From: Gari tellinella
Lineage: Eukaryota > Mollusca > Bivalvia > Cardiida > Psammobiidae
Reading direction: 5' to 3'
Length of the DNA stretch: 64,000 bases
NCBI GenBank assembly: GCA_922989275.2
Contig: OV277868.1
Span: 46,994,216-47,058,215, forward strand
Numbering within the stretch: the first letter of the stretch is position 1; every line of letters starts with the position of its first letter. The notes under the pieces were generated by a model, which was not told the DNA's origin, ran no database searches, and worked only from the letters and a program-made list of their open reading frames with translations. The position numbers and the translations under genes are program-made. Below are positions 43,401-54,794 of the stretch, piece after piece.

Positions 43401-44528
43401 TGCATAGATGAGTGGAGATGGGGTTTGAAGCTTTGGCCTGTCTGACATTTGCTTATATACTTTGTCACTAATAATGTTTACACTAGCGCCAGTGTCAATA
43501 AGAAAAACAACACTACTGTTTGCCACTTCTGCCTGGACAGATGGCACATAAGAGTTTTTGTGTTCAATGTTGAAGACAGACTCTTCACTTGAACTGTCAT
43601 ATGTTGTTTCACTCTGTCTTGAATTTGTATTATTGACATTCACTTGGGCATAGTTGACATGTTTAGAGTTAGATCTACCGTTTGAACTTAATTTCTTTCT
43701 GCACACTGCAGCAAAGTGGTTTTTCTTTTGGCAGTATCTGCACTCTTTCCCATTGGCAGGGCACACTTTGTGGGAAAAGTCCCCACCACAGTTTCTGTAT
43801 TGTCTCTGTTCGTTTTGAGTCTTTTGTGTAGCATGTGTTGGAGCACGTCCAGCATGCGGTTGAGCACGTCCCCTCCCTCTCTGGTTGTTATGCGATTTTC
43901 TGGGTTTCCCCTTAAATGCAGCGTTGATATGGCTGGCACTGCCATGACTCTGTGAACTTTCTATGGCTGACGCTCTAGATTCAGATAATTCCAAAGATCT
44001 GGCTTCATCCAGGACTTTGTCAAGGGTATAGTTGTCCCTCAGAGCACGTCGTCGAATTCTTGATGAAGTGCATCCTTGTATTATTTGTGACAGTATTTCT
44101 CTGTCCACATCATGAAAGTCACATGTACTTGCTAGAGTTCTTAATCTAGTATGGAATCCATCTATGGGCTCACCAGCATTTTGTGAGGCTTGTCGGAACT
44201 TAAACACTTCATAAGTTGTGTTCTTTTTAGGGGTGAAATAGTCTGTGAGCGATTGTTTCAAAACAGCATATTCGTTTGCAACATTCACTTCGTCCACGGT
44301 CACGGTCGCACCAATTCCTTTTTTCTCATCCGAGAAACTGTCAAAGATGTCATAGGTTTCGTCGCCTATGTAATGGAGTAAAATTGCTTTTTTCCTCTGA
44401 TCATTGTCAATGTTCAATGCACATACCATGTTTTCGAACTTGCTGATCCACTTTTTCCAGCGCGTTCCGGCTGACTGTTCGTCTTGGTGGACGAGAAATG
44501 GCGGAAACGAAGGCAATTGCATCGCCAT
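40410..44528 (-). pseudogene. gag-pol: Gypsy gag-pol, single frame with three internal stops
   Basis: A 1,372-codon frame. Order: Gag; zinc knuckle CRYCQKKNHFAAVC (about 265-278); aspartic protease LIDTGASVNIIS (about 345); reverse transcriptase with LDLSNAYHQLEL and the catalytic SDDIIIHG (about 500-650); RNase H (VLVDASPVGVAAILSQ; about 765-880); integrase with HHCC zinc finger (HNTHQG ... CIPCQ; about 981-1020) and DDE core (DFAGPF, KTDNGPPFQG, ANGGVERF). Gag and Pol are one frame without a frameshift. It functions in making and integrating element cDNA within a virus-like particle. Stops: TAG 42243-42245, TGA 41859-41861, TAA 41679-41681, all in the same frame, so the copy is dead. The ATG lies 30 bp inside the 5' LTR. 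NxSDD at the RT site is typical of some Gypsy clades, not a defect. Confidence 0.9.
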
Positions 44529-44539
44529 GGTGTCGATCA

Positions 44540-44557
44540 GGTATCCTCGTCGCCAGA
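44540..44557 (-). other. Primer-binding region
   Basis: Minus strand TCTGGCGACGAGGATACC directly after the 5' LTR. TGGCGAC at this point is typical of a tRNA primer site; which tRNA I cannot say. Confidence 0.65.
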
Positions 44558-44731
44558 TATTATGTTTGGGATGTATAGACTTAACACAGCACGTGTGTAC
44601 AAGTTGATATATCGTTTATTCGTGGAGTTTTCTAATCAGTGTTAAACGGCATGGCTTTTAATTAGCTAGTAACGGTGTGTCGGTGAACGTAATAATCACT
44701 TCAGCGTAAGATTCACTTGCTGAACATTACA
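44558..44731 (-). repeat. 5' LTR of Gypsy element, intact
   Basis: 174 bp; minus-strand start TGTAATGTT and end AACATAATA form an imperfect terminal inverted repeat. It retains the uninterrupted ATAGACTTAACACAG site where the other LTR was hit. Confidence 0.9.
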
Positions 44732-44736
44732 GTTAC
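44732..44736. repeat. Target-site duplication of the Gypsy element, right
   Basis: GTTAC, matching 34018-34022. Confidence 0.85.
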
Positions 44737-45719
44737 CGGAAACAGAGGTATTTTTATTTGGCCTAAGCTTTTGCCCTAATTGTGGTTTTCGACAAGATTT
44801 TTTTAAATTTGAAAATTTGAAATTTGAAAGAGCTTAGCCCATGGAACATTTCTCTATAAGTTTGGTTGCAATCTGCGTGTGAAATTGTTGGCACACGACG
44901 ACAGACGCCGGACATTGACCGACCACAAAAGCTCACCTTGAGCACTTCGTGCTCATGTGAGATAATTATTGACGATAGACGACGACGGACACAGGACACT
45001 CACAATAGCTCACATATCGAGCCAGGTGACCCCAAAATAGCTGCATGTGACATATCAAGACGAAACCTAGAATCTCAGGAGAGCAGTTTAACAACATTAC
45101 CCGTTTCTCGTTTTGAAGACAGGTGGCCACTTAAAGCAGGTTGAACGTAAACCAGTAGCACTGCGCTCAATAACATATTGAGTTGAGTACACATGCCAAA
45201 TATGAAGCCTCTATCGCACGTAATTTTAAAGTTATGGCGAATGTTAAATTCCACACATTTGTTTTCCAAATGACCTTGACCGTTTTGGACGTAACCAACC
45301 TTGTATTGAACGCAGGAGTTTCTTTCGTTGTATACACGTTCTGTCAAATATCATTAAATCACCATCACATCTACTTCCAAAGGTATGGCCAAGATAAATT
45401 AGAGGGATGGCTTTGTCTGTAAGACAAATATGATGTCTCCGTCGGCAAAAAATTGATTAAGTTCAACTGACTGTAATTTTGTTAGATAAACATCCTGTTC
45501 ACATACACATCTATGGTATATGTGCAAACACTCTGCCAAGTAATAACGTTGTAGATTGAAGGAGTTAGCCTGACAAAGTATGTACTGTATGTGGAACGTA
45601 CGAACAAACGGACGGACGGACATACAGGGGTAAAACAGTGTGCCCCCGACTGATCGTAACGGGGACATAAACATTGTTGACAGACAAACAGGTCAACAAG
45701 AACCATGATGGCCCTTTAA
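44737..45719. repeat. Truncated R repeat end and mixed remnants
   Basis: 44929-44963 is an R-type 3' hairpin (CTCACCTTGAGCACTTCGTG then CTCATGTGAG). An M3 beta-hairpin arm remains at 45108-45160. 45590-45640 has CGGACGGACGGAC. At 45697 an R-type start (AACAAGAACCATGATGGCC) begins. Confidence 0.5.
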
Positions 45720-47735
45720 GCTCACATGAGGCACTGTAATCATATATTGAATTCAAACTGAAGTTTGTCATTGCACATAAATGTAACCCACATTTTAACC
45801 AGGCATATACCATATTCATACATGACCTAGATATTGTCAAGGTTATCATTCATAAATCTCTTGTGTGCTTAAAAGCTTTTCCTATGATTTGACTCAGTTA
45901 CCTACTTTTTGACCTGACGTAACTCATATTCATACATTGTCGTATAGTGTGTCGAGGTTATCATTCTGAGCAAGTTTTCTGAATTTAGGACAAAATACCG
46001 ATATATTGCATGTAAAGTGTTCAGAAGCCCTTTCCCTGATTTTACCTACTTTCTAGTCCACCGTAATCCATATCCATACTTGACCTAGGTTTTATCATCA
46101 TGATGGTGCTTATTTTAAGCCAGTTTCGAGGATTTACGGACAAAAATATGGGCCCTAGAATACTCTGGAGCTTTACCTATTGTTTGATCGTCTGACTCAC
46201 TTCTAACCCCCAAAAATCCATATTACTACATTACCTTGATTTTGTCAAGGTGATCATTCCGTCATTCTGAGCAAGTTTTATGAATTCATGGCTAAAATGT
46301 GACTCCAAGAGTGTTAAGCTTTGTATATGCTTTGACTTACTGACTTACATAACCTATATTCATACATTGCCTAGCTTTTGTCCTGATGGTCATTTTAAGC
46401 AAGTTTCAAGAAGATTTTCTTAACAAAGGTGGTCCTTAGGGTAGCCAATTTATGCTTATTTCTGAGATATGACCAACATTTATCAAGGAGATGACACTGA
46501 CAAAATCTCAACAAGAGCCCAATGGGCTCTAAGGCGCTCCCCAGAGTACAAAGTTCCCAGATTTAACTAGACTTTATCACTAAAGGTGAGAAGAGAAATA
46601 GAGGGTTCATAAGCCTTTTCTATGATTTGACCTAATGACCTACTTTTTGACCTGACATAACTCATATTCATATATTACCTAGATTTTGTCAAAGGTGATT
46701 ATTTTGAGCAAGTTTCGTGAATTTGGGGCTAAAATTATGGCCCCTAAAGTGTTCAGAACCCTTTTTATGACTTGACCTACTTTTACTCAGACATAACCCA
46801 TAGTCATAATTTACCTATATATTTTGTAAAGGTGGTCAACCTGAAGTACTTTCATGAAATTAGGGCAAAATATGTAGGCCCTAGAATAATTTTAAGCTTT
46901 TCCTATTATTTGACCTACTGACCTACTTTTTGACCCAAAGTAATCCATATTACTACATTGCTTAGATTTTGTTAAGGTGATCATTCTGAGCAAGTTAAAT
47001 TATTGCTTAATATATGACTCCTATGTAGTGTTTAGAAGATTTTTCTATGGTTTAACCTACTGACCTACTTTTTAATCTTATGAAACCCATATTTACACAG
47101 TGCCTAGCTTTTGTCAAGCTCATCATTCTAAGCAAGATTAAAGAAGATTAAGCTAAGAATATGGCCTCTAGAGTGGCAAAAAGCTTTTTCTGCGATTTGA
47201 CCTACTTTATGACCCGACATGACTTATATTCCAGTATGACCTTAACTTAATCAAGGACATAACACTGACAAAATCTCATAAAGATATAGCCAACAATATG
47301 ACTTCTAGAATGTTTTTAACTTTTAATTAAATATTTCCGAACATGGAAAATGACCACGCCCTCTGGCGACCATGTTTTTTGACGGAACAAATTTTTTTTA
47401 ACAACTTTTGAAGTCTATCCATTCACAAACATTTTGGTGAAAACCAAATTGAAATCGGACCAGTAGTTTCGGAGAGGATTTGTCTAGATATTGCGCATGG
47501 TTGCCATGGCAACCAGACAAAATACCCCACCCACGAACTTTTAACAACTTTTCATTCCCCCACCCTACTGATGCAGTTTGGTTATACTGGGGCTATTGGT
47601 TTCAGAGAAGTCGTTTGCAGTTGTTGACAGACATACAGACAAACGGACGGACGGACGGACTGACAGGCGGACGACGGACAGAGCGGTAACACAATAGCTT
47701 ACCTTGAGCACTTTGTGCTCTGGTGAGCTAAAAAA
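45697..47735. repeat. R composite repeat with about 145-bp units
   Basis: About nine diverged units of 130-155 bp, marked by TTTGACCTACTGACCTAC and by GTAAYCCATATTCATAC-like blocks at 45911, 46052, 46205, 46352, 46651, 46782, 46932, 47074 and 47211. A second R start (AACAAGAGCCCAATGGGCTC) lies at 46510. Ends with CGGACGGACGGACGG tracts and hairpin TACCTTGAGCACTTTGTGC then TCTGGTGAGCTAAAAA at 47694-47735. Confidence 0.7.
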
Positions 47736-47749
47736 GATATAGCTAAACA

Positions 47750-50001
47750 AGAGGCCCATGCGGGCCTAAATATCGCTCACCTTTGAAAACCCAGACAAGG
47801 GGCACATGACCCCTTGGATGGGATCATTTTCACCCCATGACATAATTTCAAAAATGTTCTGATGAACACGCAAATGAAGTGCTTTGACAAATATCTAAGC
47901 TTATGACTTTGTACATGGTTTAAGACAACAATATATATATATATTTAAAAGAAAGAAACTCAGAACGAGTAAATTAAGTAAAAAAGGTTGAAGACATTCA
48001 CTCGATTTTTTAAACTTTTATTTCCCAACGCGTTTCGTTTAATACTCATTAGGGGAATATATACAATGTGTAGCTAATGTGACCAATATATGCAACTGGT
48101 CAGAATCTATTTCAAAAATATTGGTAAAGGACCACTACAAGTGTCACCATGCCAATTATCAAAACTCTGGGCATATTAGTTTCTGATTTAATTTAATATT
48201 ATGATTTTACGTAGCTTTTAACAGTATTTCAGTTAAATCGCGACTTCCAGCTAATTACAGGTGACGGCGAGGTGGAGGAAGACCCCCAGAAGGCCTTTAT
48301 GCACTGTTTCAGGCACAAATCGTTAACTCCATAGAACAGCCGACCTTCCGCAAGCCAGCTGGAAGGCTTCCTCACATGACAAATCCGAATGCCTAGACCG
48401 GGCATAGATATCTTAAAATAACCGGGATTCGAACCCACAGCGGTGAGGAGATTAGTGATGTAAGTCACAGTGACTGTAACCACTAGGCCACATATTAGTT
48501 TCTGAGAAAAAGATGTTTCAAGATTTCACTATATAACTCTATGTAAAACTGTGACCACCCACGATGGGTTCATTTTTTACCCAAGGGACATAATTTGAAC
48601 AATCGTGACAGAGGACCTGTAGATGATGCTTTGTACCAAATATCTAAGCTCAGGGTACTGTGGTGTCAAACAAGGAGAATTTTGAAGTTTTCATTGAAAA
48701 ATCTAGTTTTAGCTCCTGTGACCTAATTATGAAACGGACTTGAACTGTTTCAGAAACATTGATAAAGGGCCTATAGAAGTGTCAACATGCCAAATACCCA
48801 AGCTCTGGCCACATTAGTTTCAGAGAAGATGATTGAAGATTACACTATACGAGGTATGTCCGTCAAGTTCGTGGACAATGCCGATATTTATTAAAGTAAA
48901 GCACTGGTGCAAGTTTTGTTGTGTCCATTTTGTTGTATGGTATAACTCTATGTAAAACGGTAACCCCTGGGACAGGGCTAACTTTGACCTCAGGGGCAAA
49001 ATTTGAACAATCTTGATAGAGGACCTATTATAGATGATGCCATGTGCCAAATATCTATGGTCTGGCCCTTGTGGTTTTGACACGAAGAATTTTGAAGTTT
49101 TCAATGAAATATTTAGCTCCTGTGACCAAGATATGCAACGGGCCGAATCCATTTCAACAATATTGGTAAAGGGTCCCTAGAAGTGTCATCATGCCAACTA
49201 TCAAACGTTTAAGAGAAGAAGATGATTGAAGATTTCTCTACATAACACTCTAAAACGGTGACCCCCGCCAACGGCGGAGCTAAATTTGACCAATATTGAT
49301 AGAGGACATATAGATGATGCCATGTGCCAAATATCTAAGCTCTGGCTCTTGTGGGTTTTGACAAGAAGAATTTTTAAAGGTTTCATTGAAACGATCTATT
49401 TTTAGCTCCTGTGACCTAGGAAATGTTTAACAACTTTGAAAGAGGACTATATAAGAATCATTCAGGCCAAGTTTTGTAAAAATCCATCCAGTAGTTTCCG
49501 AAATGTCGTTTTTAAAGAAATTGTTGACAACGAACGAGGGCGACGAACACTTGAGGATCAAAATAGCTCATCTTTGCACTTCGTGTCAGATGAGCTAAAA
49601 ATAACTTCTAGAATGGTTCTTAACTTTTCATTTGATTTAACCGAAAACGGAAAATGGCCACGCCCTCTAGCAGTCATGTATTCTTTGAACATCTTTTGAA
49701 AGTTTGTCAATTAAGAAATATGTTGGTGAAAATCAAATTGAAATCGAGCAAGTAATTTCGGAGTTTTTCTAGAGTTTGTGCACGGTTGCTATTGCAACAA
49801 GAAAAATTGTCCCCCCCCCCCCCCCACTCACACACATTTCGTTCCCCTACTCTACTGATGCGTCTTATGAAAGTTTGGTTGAATTAAAGCCAATGGTTTC
49901 AGAGGAGCTGTCGTTTGAAAATGTGGACGGACACAGGACGAAAAGCGGTCACAATAGATCATACTGAGCCTTTCAAAGGCTTTGGCTCAGGTGAGCTAAA
50001 A
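47750..50001. repeat. R composite repeat with inserted SINE
   Basis: Starts AACAAGAGGCCCATGCGGGC and TCGCTCACC. About 320-bp R1-type units. A first 3' hairpin at 49563-49601 (CACTTCGTGTCAGATGAGC) and the final one at 49965-49999 (GGCTTTGGCTCAGGTGAGC). Two hairpin ends suggest two elements joined. Poly-C of 15 at 49811-49825. Interrupted by the SINE at 48188-48491. Confidence 0.65.
48188..48491 (-). mobile_element. tRNA-derived SINE with 15-bp target duplication
   Basis: Minus-strand head with A box TGGCCTAGTGG (48480-48490) and B box GGTTCGAATCC (48425-48435). Body contains AAGCCTTCCAGCTGGC, TTGCGGAAGGTCGG and GGGGTCTTCCTCCACC, a conserved SINE domain I associate with molluscs. Tail AT-rich. 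The flanking CATATTAGTTTCTGA occurs on both sides (about 48172-48186 and 48492-48506), marking target-primed insertion into the R repeat. Confidence 0.8.
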
Positions 50002-50042
50002 TCAATGTGCCGTAACCAAAGTCGTGCGAGTGAATACAAACA

Positions 50043-50241
50043 TAGTAGAACCTCTCTATTACGACCACTAAATTGTGTCAAATAATAGTTGTTCAAGACA
50101 GGTGACTGCTTTTAGCAATGTGAAAATGAAACAAAGCTCCTACGAGGAGCTTTCTGTTTCACTTTCACATTGCTTTAAGCCGTCACCTGTCTTTCATACC
50201 GACACCTTCTTGTTAGTGGTCGTAATAGAGAGGTTCAACTG
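50043..50241. mobile_element. M2 MITE
   Basis: TAGTAGAACCTCTCTATTAC left, ATAGAGAGGTTCAACTG-TA right; beta hairpin with AAAGCTCCTACGAGGAGCTT. Confidence 0.8.
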
Positions 50242-50620
50242 TACCCAGAACACAAAGAGTTTCAAGTAATTGCACCGGCATTCAATTTGGGTTTTTTATT
50301 CAGGACAAAAGAGGACAAACAATTTCTTTATAAATAATTAACATTTAATCATCAAAATCTAAATTTCCAAACAAATCTATATCGACATGCAAGCTGATCA
50401 AAAAAATACTACAATAACCATTATCCTTCCATCGCCAAATTTAATCATCTGATATAGATTCTATCCGTTTCAGCATAACACCGCTTAATTTGATAGTGTT
50501 GACTGCATGTCTGTGTTGACTGCATGTCTTTTTTTCTATTTCATTTTTTTAATCAAAATCAAATTTCAGTATGTATGACAGAAGACGATACATATAACTA
50601 TGTTATTATATCGATACAAC
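50242..50620. other. Unassigned DNA
   Basis: AT-rich, nothing recognised. Confidence 0.35.
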
Positions 50621-51733
50621 AAGAGCCGCATACGGCCCTAAATCGCTCACCTTGTACCCATGTTTACGGTCATGGTAATGGACCAATAATGATTAAATTT
50701 CCACTATAAGCCATCACAGGTAAATAAACCCCACCCACAGGCAGCCATGTTGTTTGAACTAGGAAGGTTATTTGAAGAAAACTGGCAAAAGGTCACCAAT
50801 CATTACTGGTGTAAAAGTTTTCTTAAATCAGACCAATAGTTTCGGAGAAATAGATTTTTAAAAAGTTACAAATAAAAAAAATGTGCTCCACCCACTGGCC
50901 GGCCATGTTTTTTAAGAGATCAAAATAATTTTAAGAAATCTGGTAGAGGGTGACCAATTGATCATTTGTGTAAAATCATTTTCAATTTGGACCAGTAGTT
51001 TCACAGAAGATTTTTAAAGTTTTTACTATATAGTATCGTAAGGAAAACGTGCCCCACCCACTGGCGGCCATGTGTTTTCAGATATCAAAATTATTTTGAG
51101 GAAGCTGGTAGAGAGTCACCCATGGATCATTTGTGTAAAATTATTTTCAATTTGGACCAGTTGTTTCACAGAAGAAGATTTTGAAAGTTTTTACTATACA
51201 GTATCATAAGGAAAACAAGCCCCACCCACTGACGGCCATGTGTTTTAGATATCAAAATTATGTTAAGAAATCTGGTAAAGGGTCACACAAGGATCGTTTG
51301 CGTGAACTTATTTTCAAATTGGATCAGTGGTTTCAGAGAAGAAGATTTTTAAAGTTATCACTATATAGCCATATAAGGAAAATCTGTCCCACCCATTGAT
51401 TTTCTAAGTAAGGAAAATTATTTCAAGAAATCTGATCAATGGATCATTTATGCAAAATTATTTCCAATTTGGATCAGTAGGTTTTGACAAGAAGATTTTT
51501 AAAGTTTTTTCAATTGGTTGTCATGGCAACCACAATTTCAATTAGATGACCTATATTTGAAGAAATCTGAGAGAGTACCCAACAAGGAACATTCCCTATG
51601 AATGTTTAATGAAATTGGCCCAGTGGTATCCAAGAAAATCTTTAAAGAAAAGGTTTGACGACGGACTGACGACGACGGACACAGGGCGATCACACTAACT
51701 CACCTTGGCACTTCGTGCCAGGTAAGCTAAAAA
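50621..51733. repeat. R composite repeat with 165-bp tandem units
   Basis: Starts ACAAGAGCCGCATACGGCC, ATCGCTCACC. Five units of about 165 bp begin with CCCCACCCACTGGCGGCC-like sequence at 50728, 50887, 51052, 51220 and 51389. Ends with GACGACGGACACAGGGCG and hairpin CACCTTGGCACTTCGTGCC. Confidence 0.75.
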
Positions 51734-51737
51734 GCCA

Positions 51738-51800
51738 AACATTTTGATTCTGATCAGACTCCACGTTATGCGTCGTCTAATCTGGAGCAAATCTGTGTAC
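51738..51800. repeat. Worn alpha hairpin
   Basis: CATTTTGATTCTGATCAGAC, TATGCGTCGTCTAATCTGG; no TIRs. Confidence 0.45.
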
Positions 51801-52002
51801 AAAACAGCCGTAGCCGCCTTACGTTTATGACGGTGAAAAGGGGATACATGTACACTCATATTACTCTTTTATCTAATATCATGGGAAAAGCAGAAGAAGC
51901 TAAGATCGTTAACGATGGGATTAGAATCAGATTACAACTCGAGATTATCCGATGATCAATCAACAATTTATATAACCAATACTCATCAAGGTAAATTGAC
52001 AG

Positions 52003-52367
52003 TTAGAATATAACCTACATATTTAACCAATCAAACTGCTTTTTGCATCCCATTAAATACGACACTTAATCATTAATAATTTTGTAGTTTTTCGACGTCG
52101 CGTGGTGTCTGCACGTGGTATAGATAACTCTGCCTCGTAGTAACTAGTTGTAAAGACTGCCATATTTGTCGATCTCACAACCAGAATAAGCGAGGTTTGT
52201 TTACATTAACGTGGGAATATTCTATCGTCGGCCAATCAAAATATAGGTTATATTCTACGTTAGTAAGAACATATTAAGTGAAATCTTAATGGCTAAGAAG
52301 GGGGACACTCCCCAACGCTCGTTCCGCCCCTTCTTAACCATTAGGATTTCACTTAATATGTTCTAAC
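52003..52367. mobile_element. Composite M6-M7 element, inverse of 7052-7408
   Basis: M6 52003-52258 (TTAGAATATAACCTACATAT to ATATAGGTTATATTCTA) followed by M7 palindrome 52265-52367 (AAGAACATATTAAGTG, CTAAGAAGGGGG, complement). Same partners as at 7 kb, whole unit reversed. Confidence 0.7.
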
Positions 52368-52430
52368 TATAACTTAAAGTTTAATTCAATTAAACATTTC
52401 ACTGCCAAGCTATGTAACATTTACTTATGC

Positions 52431-52495
52431 AAACAGTTTGGATCTAGATCAGACGGCTTGTAATGCGGCGTCTGATCAAGATCCAAACTGTTTGA
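52431..52495. repeat. Alpha hairpin
   Basis: GCAAACAGTTTGGATCTAG, ATCAGACGGCTTG, GATCAAGATCCAAACTGTTT. Confidence 0.6.
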
Positions 52496-52526
52496 AACCC
52501 ATGACATTTACATATGCAAACTTTTT

Positions 52527-52810
52527 GTGATATCACAATTTCTAATACCGGTAGTTGATATCACTAATTCAAATAGGAGATGATTATTAAGAAACTTCTT
52601 AAATCAGATGAAAAGGAAAACAGAACACGATACCGTATAACTTGTTATTCCTATTTCGTGTGATCACCAATTCGAATAGGTGATATCACGTAAGAAAGTT
52701 TAAGCGATATCACCAATTCGAATGGGTTAACTTACTTGCTTAACTTACTTTATTAGTGACATCACCTACTCAAATGAATAACATCACCAACTGAATAGTG
52801 ATACCACCAT
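52527..52810. repeat. Iterated GATATCAC/AATTCGAAT motif
   Basis: A palindromic motif recurs: GATATCACTAATTCAAATAG (52557), TGATCACCAATTCGAATAGG then TGATATCAC (52661-52689), GCGATATCACCAATTCGAAT (52704), GACATCACCTACTCAAATG (52758). Irregular spacing; function unknown. Confidence 0.55.
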
Positions 52811-53478
52811 ATGGGAATAAAAAGTAAAATGGTACCCCTATAGGCTAGTTATTTAGTAATGAATTTGCTTTGTCTTTCACATTCTTGGAAATACTCAAAA
52901 GTACAATAAAATCAATAAAGCCTTGCATTCTACCTTATCAAACAGCAGTTTAGATTAACATATCAACAACAAAACTTAGAAGTATTACTAAATGTGATAA
53001 ATAGTTAAATACCCCAACTGGAACTTATCTAAAGAGGCGGATGTGTCAGATTTATATTGAAGTATGTACTCCATACTACAAATAAAACACATTCGTTGCT
53101 CGAAAGTTATGCCATTGACAAAGTTTGTCAGTAATCAAGGTCAACGTGACCTATATGTGATTCCAAATTCCAAGATTTGTCCATACACCGACTTTTGGTG
53201 ATTGCAGGTGGCATAGAGAAAATGCACTAGAGGCCAACTAAGTATAATCATAAATTGTTTTGCTACGACAACATATTGGTATTATAATAGATTTGTATAT
53301 CTACGAATTCAGTATATATACTTGAAAATGTTTTGGTACGAAATCAAAGTTGCCATCGCAGGAATACAAATCTATTATAATACCCATGAGTTGTGATAGT
53401 AAATCATTTAAAAAATACCTAGCTGGCCCCCAAGTGGAAGATGTGCCCCGGACAATTCAACAATCTAAGAGATTATCC
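52811..53478. other. Unassigned DNA
   Basis: Carries short pieces of the tandem-repeat family of 22440-23149 (AAGGTCAACGTGACCTA at 53140; GTGCCCCGGACAATTC at 53443). No gene. Confidence 0.4.
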
Positions 53479-53692
53479 TTAACCCTTAGCCCGCCAAATA
53501 AATTGTCGTCTGCTATATTTCTCGTCTGCTTCAAGTTTCAAAGTGCTTCAAAGTTGCTCACAATTGCTGAAAATGTTGTCCGAGTGTCAGACAGCTTGGA
53601 TCCGGATGAGACGCCGAGTTACTCGGCGTCTCATCCGGATCCAAGCTGTTTGCATATGGAGCTATAGTCGTGAGTGGCAGGCTAAGGGTTAA
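53479..53692. mobile_element. TTAA (piggyBac-like) MITE, perfect alpha hairpin
   Basis: TTAACCCTTAGCCCGCC left and GGCAGGCTAAGGGTTAA right. Hairpin 53590-53654: GCTTGGATCCGGATGAGACG, tip, perfect complement. Its stem sequence differs from the usual alpha core at matched positions. Confidence 0.8.
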
Positions 53693-54187
53693 TGTCGATT
53701 TGACATTTAAACTGCTTAGAAATACACCGTAATTCAAAAATGTAGTGTTGTATCCACAAATAAAATTTGGTAATCCTGACCTGCATAACTAGACTTGCTC
53801 CGGACAATTTCGTGACACAGACAGACGGGCAAACGATTGTGATTTCTATAAAGCCTTCACTACCTTTTGGGGTATGTAACTTTGTATCATCTTGTACTAA
53901 AACACATGTAAATAAATAGAGACAACACCAAGATTTGACCTAAACATTGTAATTACAATATACGTATATTTCAAAAGCCAAGTACTGGTTATGCTTTAAC
54001 CATTTGCCTGCTGATCGCGACTTTACTGAATTTTGCAAACAGTTTAAATCCAGATCAGACGCGGCGTAACACGGCGTCTGATCTAGATCCAAACTGTTTG
54101 ACAGTCGTCTTTAGGTTTCTTTACTTAAAAAATGTGTAAATCTAAATTTGATCAATTTTGCAGACGATATTTTAGAAACAATCGATA
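53693..54187. other. Unassigned DNA with an alpha hairpin
   Basis: 54035-54102 is an alpha hairpin (AGTTTAAATCCAGATCAGAC, GTCTGATCTAGATCC). Around 53780-53830 a CTCCGGACAATTT...GACAGACGGGC tail resembles the 22.5-kb repeat family. Confidence 0.45.
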
Positions 54188-54433
54188 CAGTGGAGAATCT
54201 GTTATTCTTTCCCGTTTAAACGCAAACGTACGCAAACGCAAATCACTAAAACGTTGAAAAGAACAACTTTTGGACAATTCTGATATTTCATGTTTATCTT
54301 GGTGGCAAACAGTTTGGAGCCTGATCAGACGCCGGGTTACCCGGCGTCTGATCTGGCTCCAAACTGTTTGCACTGCCAATAATAGTTTTAGCGTAAACGC
54401 GTTTATTGGGAAAGAATAACAGATTCTCCACTG
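54188..54433. mobile_element. M1 MITE, 246 bp, inverted
   Basis: TA-CAGTGGAGAATCTG...CAGATTCTCCACTG-TA with intact alpha hairpin; same orientation as 12149-12394 and nearly identical. Confidence 0.85.
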
Positions 54434-54570
54434 TACCACCGCAGGATAAGGGTTAAGGTAACTTTTACCTATTTCTTTCGCTCCCATTATGACGTAATAC
54501 AATCGTCAGATCTTTTATAAACTTCAGAATGTTATGCCCCTTTTTGAGATTTGAAACATCCATGCCCAAC

Positions 54571-54680
54571 AGTTTGCATTCGAATCGGACACAGTTTTAC
54601 GCAACGTCATATCAGAATACCAACTGTTTGCAAATGTAAGTGTTACCGGGCTTGGTAGCAAAGGGGTTAATCTATATATT
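54571..54680. repeat. Worn alpha hairpin beside a TTAA end
   Basis: CAACAGTTTGCATTCGAATC, ACCAACTGTTTGCAAATG, then AGCAAAGGGGTTAA: remnant of an M4-like element. Confidence 0.45.
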
Positions 54681-54794
54681 TAAAACAAATATATTTTTCA
54701 ATTTTTAACACTGCCAATAATTCGAATCAAATGAATTTATTGTCAGAGTTCGACCCTAGGCAATTTTTTCTCAAAACTAGGTACCGCTTAGATA

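Larger units (their letters stand above)
34023..44731 (-). mobile_element. Ty3/Gypsy LTR retrotransposon with nested insertion
   Basis: Minus-strand element: 5' LTR 44558-44731, primer-binding region just inside, gag-pol 44528-40410, polypurine tract, 3' LTR. The 3' LTR is split into 34023-34048 and 39843-39990 by a 5,794-bp insertion (34049-39842). Joined length of the 3' LTR is 174 bp, equal to the 5' LTR, and I see one mismatch over the 148-bp part, so insertion was fairly recent. GTTAC flanks both ends. Without the insertion the element is about 4.9 kb, a normal size. Confidence 0.9.

Noticed and set aside
42381..43955. Plus-strand open frames opposite gag-pol
   Set aside because: Shadows of the minus-strand Gypsy coding sequence.
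45482..45849. Minus-strand frames with CPSVRLFVRS-type peptides
   Set aside because: Derived from the CGGACGGACGGAC tract at the end of R repeats.
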